In this document: positions 59,976 through 64,000 of the stretch, one piece after another
Layout: each line of letters starts with the position of its first letter
How positions within the stretch are numbered: the stretch's first letter is position 1
NCBI GenBank assembly: GCA_029891385.1
Contig: JAIWQS010000076.1
Span: 1 to 64,000 of the forward strand
Direction: 5' to 3'
DNA: 64,000 nt
DNA from: Erythroxylum novogranatense
Taxonomy: Eukaryota > Streptophyta > Magnoliopsida > Malpighiales > Erythroxylaceae
Position numbers and translations under genes: made by a program
Notes under the pieces: model-generated
The model's database searches: none
What the model saw: the letters and a program-made list of their open reading frames with translations, nothing else
Told to the model about the DNA's origin: nothing

Positions 59976-60120
59976 TTACATATCCAAATACAATAAATCA
60001 TGTTCTTCAATGAAACAAAATCCCTTCAGTATATATAAAATTGTGAATATTATTATTGTTTCTAAGTTTGTATTTTATACAAAGTGAATTATGTTCTTTT
60101 CAATGATTTCAGTGATTCAA
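58883..60120. other. Intergenic region between convergent genes
   Basis: 3' flank of the kinase gene, then AT-rich DNA. 59,560-59,790 is a GC-richer stretch with GGGCCGGGCC and many GCCC/GGGC words, probably an old repeat similar in style to 49,740-49,950. No gene was seen. Confidence 0.5.
59932..59973. repeat. AT dinucleotide microsatellite
   Basis: About 42 bp of uninterrupted AT repeat. Confidence 0.95.
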
Positions 60121-60480
60121 TTGTAAAAATCTTAAACATGTTAACTTTTAGTTTGATTTATTGTAATAACTTTTGTTGTTACAAAATTAATCAATTTATT
60201 AATTAATCGATCGATTTTGGTAAATTAATAAATTCATATAAATTAAAATAAATCAAGTAACTTTTATTTAACAATATCTTTTTTCAATTAAATTTTAAAG
60301 TCTTTGGTAAGTAACGACAATCTTTTTTTATAATATCTTAAATTCTTTAATTTTATTCAACCCGTAGTCGGTTTTATGACTGTTGAATACCAGTTGAACC
60401 TTTTAAACTTTAAACCTCTTATCTTATCGGTTTAACTTCCAGTTTATTTTTTTAAAACATTGCTATTTTAATTCCTTTAA
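60120..60480 (-). repeat. Dispersed AT-rich repeat family, copy h
   Basis: Minus-strand copy, one of the longest. It contains AATTAATCGATCGATTTTGG, TTTTATTTAACAATATC, CAACCCGTAGTCGGTTTTATGAC and CTTATCGGTTTAACTTCC, the reverse of the words in copies a, d and f. Confidence 0.6.
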
Positions 60481-60889
60481 GGAGTGTAATCTAAAGTTCT
60501 GGTGAATGAGCAATCTTTTCACTCTAAGCCTCTTAACCATATGCAAATTAGATATGGAGCTTTCATCAGGGTCTCTTCAGCCAGAGGGTCTGGATTGAAG
60601 CTTCCAATTGCAGGATAAATTTGAAAAGACAGAGAGTTATAATAATGATTCTCAGTATAGCTTATGATGTTAGTAAAATGAAGTTTATGTCATGTTGGTT
60701 CTGTGTTCTAGCAGCATCGATGGAGTTCTGATAAAGATCACCAGAAATGAATGCTTCAAACAGGTTACAGAATGCAAGATGTATTCAAAACCATTAAGAG
60801 AAGATGTCTGTATTCTTATACTATATATACATTGTACGTGACAAAGCACTATTGCATCTAACTGAAAGAACAATGAATTGGTGTATTTG
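60481..60889. other. 3' flank of the PPR gene
   Basis: Probable 3' UTR and downstream DNA. No gene was seen. Confidence 0.45.
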
Positions 60890-63115
60890 TCAGATATGAA
60901 TTTCAGGTACTAGGATTATGCTCTTCATATGGTCACTCAATGTTCTGCATATACCTGTTGCAGAAACCTGAGTCGAATCACTGGACAGAAATGTATGTAC
61001 ATGATTTCTAACTTCAATCCAGCTGCATCCTGGTTGCTTTTCTGCACTACTTTCTTTCATTAAGGCCCTTAACTCTTGCACCTCATCCCATCTTCCAGCT
61101 TCAGCATACATATTTGATAAGAGCACAAAATTTGATGTTTTATGGGGTTCAAATGCTGGAAGTTTTCTAGCAACATACTTTCCGAGCTCCGCATGCCCAT
61201 GCATGCGGCAAGCACTGAGCAATGCTCCCCAGACTCCTGCGTTTGCCTCGATCTTCAATTCACTTACGATTTCAAAGGCTTCATCTAACCTTCCTACCCT
61301 TCCAAGCAAATCAATCACACAAGCATAGTGCTCTGGTAGTCGTTCTATACCGCATACTTCAGTCATGTATTTAAACAATTCAATTCCCCTATCAACAAGG
61401 CCAGCATAACTACATGCAGATAAAATAGCAATGAAGGTGACTTGATCAGGAGCCACTCGTTTTAAAATCATATTCTCAAGGACTTCAAGTGCCTTCTTTC
61501 CATATCCATTCATCGCATACCCACCAATTAAGGAATTCCAAGATATAACATCCTTATGATCAATTTCTTTGAAGATGAGCTCTGCTTTCGAGATTCTTCC
61601 GCATTTAGCATACATAGTGATCAAGGCATTGCAGATGACTAAGTCCTTTACATAACCACTCTTCATAACAAGATTGTGAATTTGTTTCCCAACTTGCAGA
61701 GCAGCGATGCTAGAACACGAACTTAAGACAGAAGCAACAGTCAACTGATCAGGCTTAATCTCTTCATGTCTCATTAGTACAAAACACTTCAATGCATCTA
61801 AATACAAACCATTTAGCATGAAACCAGTAACTAAAGAATTCCAAGAAATCAAATTCCTCTCTCCCATCTCTTCAAATATCTCTAGAGCTCTATCAATTTC
61901 ACCCACTTGAGCATAGCCGGCAATCATGGTGTTCCATGATACCATGTCCTTGTTGGCCATTTGTTTGAAAAGATGAAGAGCACTGTCCATTCTTCCACAC
62001 TGCACATAGCCTGCAATCATGGTGTTATAACTAACAACGTCATGGGTCTCTATATCATTTAAAATTTCCCTTGCTTCATCCATTCTATTGAACTGTACAT
62101 AACCATGCATCATTGCCGTTTGTGCTGCAGTGTTCTTGTAATGCATCTTATCCAATAACTCCCTTGCTTTATCAAGCTTACCTACTCTAACGTATCCTGT
62201 AATCATTGTAGTCCATGACACAGCATTTCTTTCCGGCATCTCATCGAACAGCTTAATAGCTTCATCAATTTGACAGTTCTGGACATAAGCTGACAACATA
62301 GCATTCCAAGAAACTACATTTCTACTAGGCATCAGATCAAAAGTTTTTCTAGCATCCACGATTCTGCCATATCGTGCAAATCCACTCATCATAGTCACCC
62401 AAGAAACAACGTTTGGAATTGGAATTTTCTGAAAGAACTTCCATGCTGAATCCAGATCACATACTTCAACGAACCCGTCCACCATCAGATTCCATGAAAC
62501 CACATTGCGTTCACCCATTTCATCAAAAAACAGTGAAGCCAAGTGCATTTCTCCCTTCTGGGTATAACCCGCCAACATTGAATTCCATGAAACAGAATCC
62601 TTAACAGGCATTTTATCAAACAAACTCCTGGCATCATCAAACCTTCCTTTCTTCCCATATCCAGAAATCATAGCATTCCAACAAGCCGCATCGTTCTTGT
62701 AATCACTAGGAAGTAAATCAAACAACTTTCTGGCCTTTTCAAGCTCCCCACTCCGTGTATAGCAAGTAATGATCAAAGTCCAAGAAAAGAGGTCCCTTTC
62801 AGGCATTCTAGAGAACAAGTCATAAGCTTCCTTAGTCCTATCACTATGCAAATACCCAGAAAGCATGGTGTTCCAAGAAACCAAGTTTCTGCTAGGCATT
62901 TTATCAAACAGACTGCGCGCATCATCGACTTTGCCATTTTTAGCAAGGGCAGAGACCATGGAATTGTACGAGACTACGTTCTTCTGTGCCATTTCTGAGA
63001 AAACTTCAATGGCATCTTCAATTCGTCCCAATTTTCCCAACTGGGTAATCTTCAGATTCTGGTTAAACACAAGACGGCCACCTTTTTTGCCAACCCTCAG
63101 GAGACCCTGTTTCAT
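60890..63115 (-). CDS. Pentatricopeptide-repeat protein, PLS class with E domain
   Basis: Intronless minus-strand gene of 741 residues from the first in-frame ATG (63115). An open stretch upstream has no ATG. About fifteen or more PPR units of 31-36 residues run from about residue 20, with the usual VVSYN/VSWNTM and DARSLFDKMP spacing of PLS-type arrays. The C-terminus carries E/E+-type motifs (GVWGALLSACRMHGHAELGK, NFVLLSNMYAEAGRWDEV, KQPGCSWIEV) and stops without a DYW deaminase domain. Such proteins bind organelle RNA in a sequence-specific way and usually serve C-to-U editing together with a DYW partner. Target and organelle cannot be told from sequence. The basic N-terminus (KQGLLRVGKKGGR) fits organelle import. 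Confidence 0.93.
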   Translation of the reverse strand: MKQGLLRVGKKGGRLVFNQNLKITQLGKLGRIEDAIEVFSEMAQKNVVSYNSMVSALAKNGKVDDARSLFDKMPSRNLVSWNTMLSGYLHSDRTKEAYDLFSRMPERDLFSWTLIITCYTRSGELEKARKLFDLLPSDYKNDAACWNAMISGYGKKGRFDDARSLFDKMPVKDSVSWNSMLAGYTQKGEMHLASLFFDEMGERNVVSWNLMVDGFVEVCDLDSAWKFFQKIPIPNVVSWVTMMSGFARYGRIVDARKTFDLMPSRNVVSWNAMLSAYVQNCQIDEAIKLFDEMPERNAVSWTTMITGYVRVGKLDKARELLDKMHYKNTAAQTAMMHGYVQFNRMDEAREILNDIETHDVVSYNTMIAGYVQCGRMDSALHLFKQMANKDMVSWNTMIAGYAQVGEIDRALEIFEEMGERNLISWNSLVTGFMLNGLYLDALKCFVLMRHEEIKPDQLTVASVLSSCSSIAALQVGKQIHNLVMKSGYVKDLVICNALITMYAKCGRISKAELIFKEIDHKDVISWNSLIGGYAMNGYGKKALEVLENMILKRVAPDQVTFIAILSACSYAGLVDRGIELFKYMTEVCGIERLPEHYACVIDLLGRVGRLDEAFEIVSELKIEANAGVWGALLSACRMHGHAELGKYVARKLPAFEPHKTSNFVLLSNMYAEAGRWDEVQELRALMKESSAEKQPGCSWIEVRNHVHTFLSSDSTQVSATGICRTLSDHMKSIILVPEIHI

Positions 63116-63792
63116 ACTTGGTTTGGCATTCAACTTAGGCGTTAATACGAATGCCCTTCAATCATTTCTCAATCTGCTCACTATCTTCGTCCTTTTAAGA
63201 AGATGGAATGGTTTCGTTGAAGTTAATAAATTTCTAAGATGTGAATACAAATTAGACTTGACAATTGCATCATAAAAAAACCTGGTTTTGGACAGATGTT
63301 ACCTCTGACCGAAACTCGCGTCACAGATTCAAGTTAGTATCGGATCGTATCACATTGGTCCAAATCATAATTATGAGCAATGAACAAAGATCCACAAGAT
63401 AAGCCTAGAATCCAAATATTAAAAGGGAAAAGATTATATCTTTTGTAATGTAATTAAATAGGAAGTGTCTGCCATTGTAGTATCATCAACAAAACTCCCA
63501 AAGAGGCAAATGTTTGTGTTCAATTTAGATGCCCCTTCCTTTTCGTGGGTATAATTCTACAGGGGTTACAATTAAAAGGAAGGCAAATGTCCTTTAAAAG
63601 TTCAGTCTTTGAAGAACTAATGATTGGCTGAACCATTAATCTCAAGAATGATAAGAGTTCCCCCTTCTGCTGCTGCTGCTGCTGCTGCTGCGGCCTAAAA
63701 TAGCAATATCGCATGTTCTACTTTTTTTCTGTCAATTGTCTCACTTGGTCTTAAAATATATATGTGAATTCTAATGTTTATCTTGGTTAAAA
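63116..63792. other. Intergenic region with a CTG repeat
   Basis: PPR promoter side and the 3' flank of the HDEL-protein gene. Contains (CTG)8 at 63667-63690. The minus-strand frame with a Gln run at 63,520-63,714 is a translation of this repeat and shows no family features. Confidence 0.5.
63667..63690. repeat. (CTG)8 trinucleotide microsatellite
   Basis: Eight perfect CTG units in the probable 3' UTR of the downstream minus-strand gene. Confidence 0.95.
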
Positions 63793-64000
63793 TCATAACT
63801 CATCATGAACCTCAGCCTCTTGATTGACCTTTTCATCAACTGTGGCATCTGAACCAGCTGTAGAACTTCCATTTTCAGAACTCTCGGCAGAATTTGAGCT
63901 GGAACCATTAGCATTTTCTGCAGTACCCTCAGTTTCATTTTTTGCATTGGTCTCAATCTCAACCTTCTTAGGCTTCTCAACCTTCGGCTTTGGTTTCGGA
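63793..64000 (-). CDS. C-terminal exon of an ER-lumenal protein ending HDEL (possibly Hsp70-17/HYOU1-like), partial
   Basis: The minus-strand frame is open to the window edge and stops at 63793-63795. The readable 68 residues run PKPKPKVEKPKKVE, then a Ser/Asn/Glu-rich disordered tail and the final VHDEL. HDEL at the end is the plant ER-retention signal. The Lys-Pro-rich stretch followed by an acidic Ser-rich tail resembles the end of the large ER Hsp70 (Hsp70-17, HYOU1/Grp170 type), but calreticulin-like or other ER proteins are not excluded. The 5' part lies outside the window. Confidence 0.7.
   Translation of the reverse strand, partial: PKPKPKVEKPKKVEIETNAKNETEGTAENANGSSSNSAESSENGSSTAGSDATVDEKVNQEAEVHDEL

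Noticed and set aside
63116..63133. Upstream start of the PPR protein at 63133
   Set aside because: That codon is TTG. The first in-frame ATG is at 63115.
1..64000. tRNA or rRNA genes and CRISPR arrays
   Set aside because: Short tRNA-complementary sites are viral or retroelement primer sites. I saw no cloverleaf, rRNA or spacer-repeat pattern.

Overview
This is nuclear DNA of a flowering plant, most likely a eudicot. It is AT-rich, its genes carry GT-AG introns, and it holds plant-type families: a CKI1-like histidine kinase, a PLS/E-class pentatricopeptide-repeat (PPR) protein, a PAT1 decapping activator and a FAR1-domain factor. I cannot name the species.

Bases 1 to about 23,315 are a head-to-tail array of an endogenous pararetrovirus (Caulimoviridae). 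There are three units. Copy 1 (1-9150) is rearranged, copy 2 (9151-17148) is a full unit, and copy 3 (from 17149) is cut off inside RNase H at about 23,315. The promoter-to-promoter period is 7,998 bp. Each unit reads TATA promoter/leader, four small frames (called A-D here), movement protein, a 76-residue coiled-coil frame F that contains the tRNA-Met primer-binding site, capsid protein, polymerase (protease, RT, RNase H), and a TAV/inclusion-body protein. All large frames are interrupted. However, the differences between copies are mostly small indels at CAG/CTG triplets and in homopolymers. That looks more like base-calling trouble at methylated CHG sites than ordinary decay, so the real degree of decay is uncertain.

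From 23.3 to 24.5 kb is TAA-rich DNA. Then come an intronless Sen54 (tRNA-splicing endonuclease subunit) pseudogene (minus, 25.3-26.1 kb), a three-exon GRF/CCHC zinc-finger gene (plus, 26.7-28.2 kb) and a short FAR1-domain gene (minus, 29.1-31.0 kb). A 6.7-kb hAT transposon lies at 31,703-38,392. It has a perfect 8-bp target duplication, sits inside an older dispersed repeat, and carries a decayed BED/DUF659 transposase and a pentamer satellite with a unit of about 745 bp. The five-exon PAT1 gene (minus, 39.6-45.9 kb) follows.

From 46.1 to 54.4 kb there is no convincing gene, only AT-rich DNA and dispersed repeats. A seven-exon CKI1-like hybrid histidine kinase (plus, 54.5-58.9 kb) and an intronless PPR gene (minus, 60.9-63.1 kb) are convergent. 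The window ends in the last exon of a minus-strand gene whose product ends in the ER-retention signal HDEL.

Coordinates and splice sites were read by eye. No homology search, repeat search or RNA data were available.
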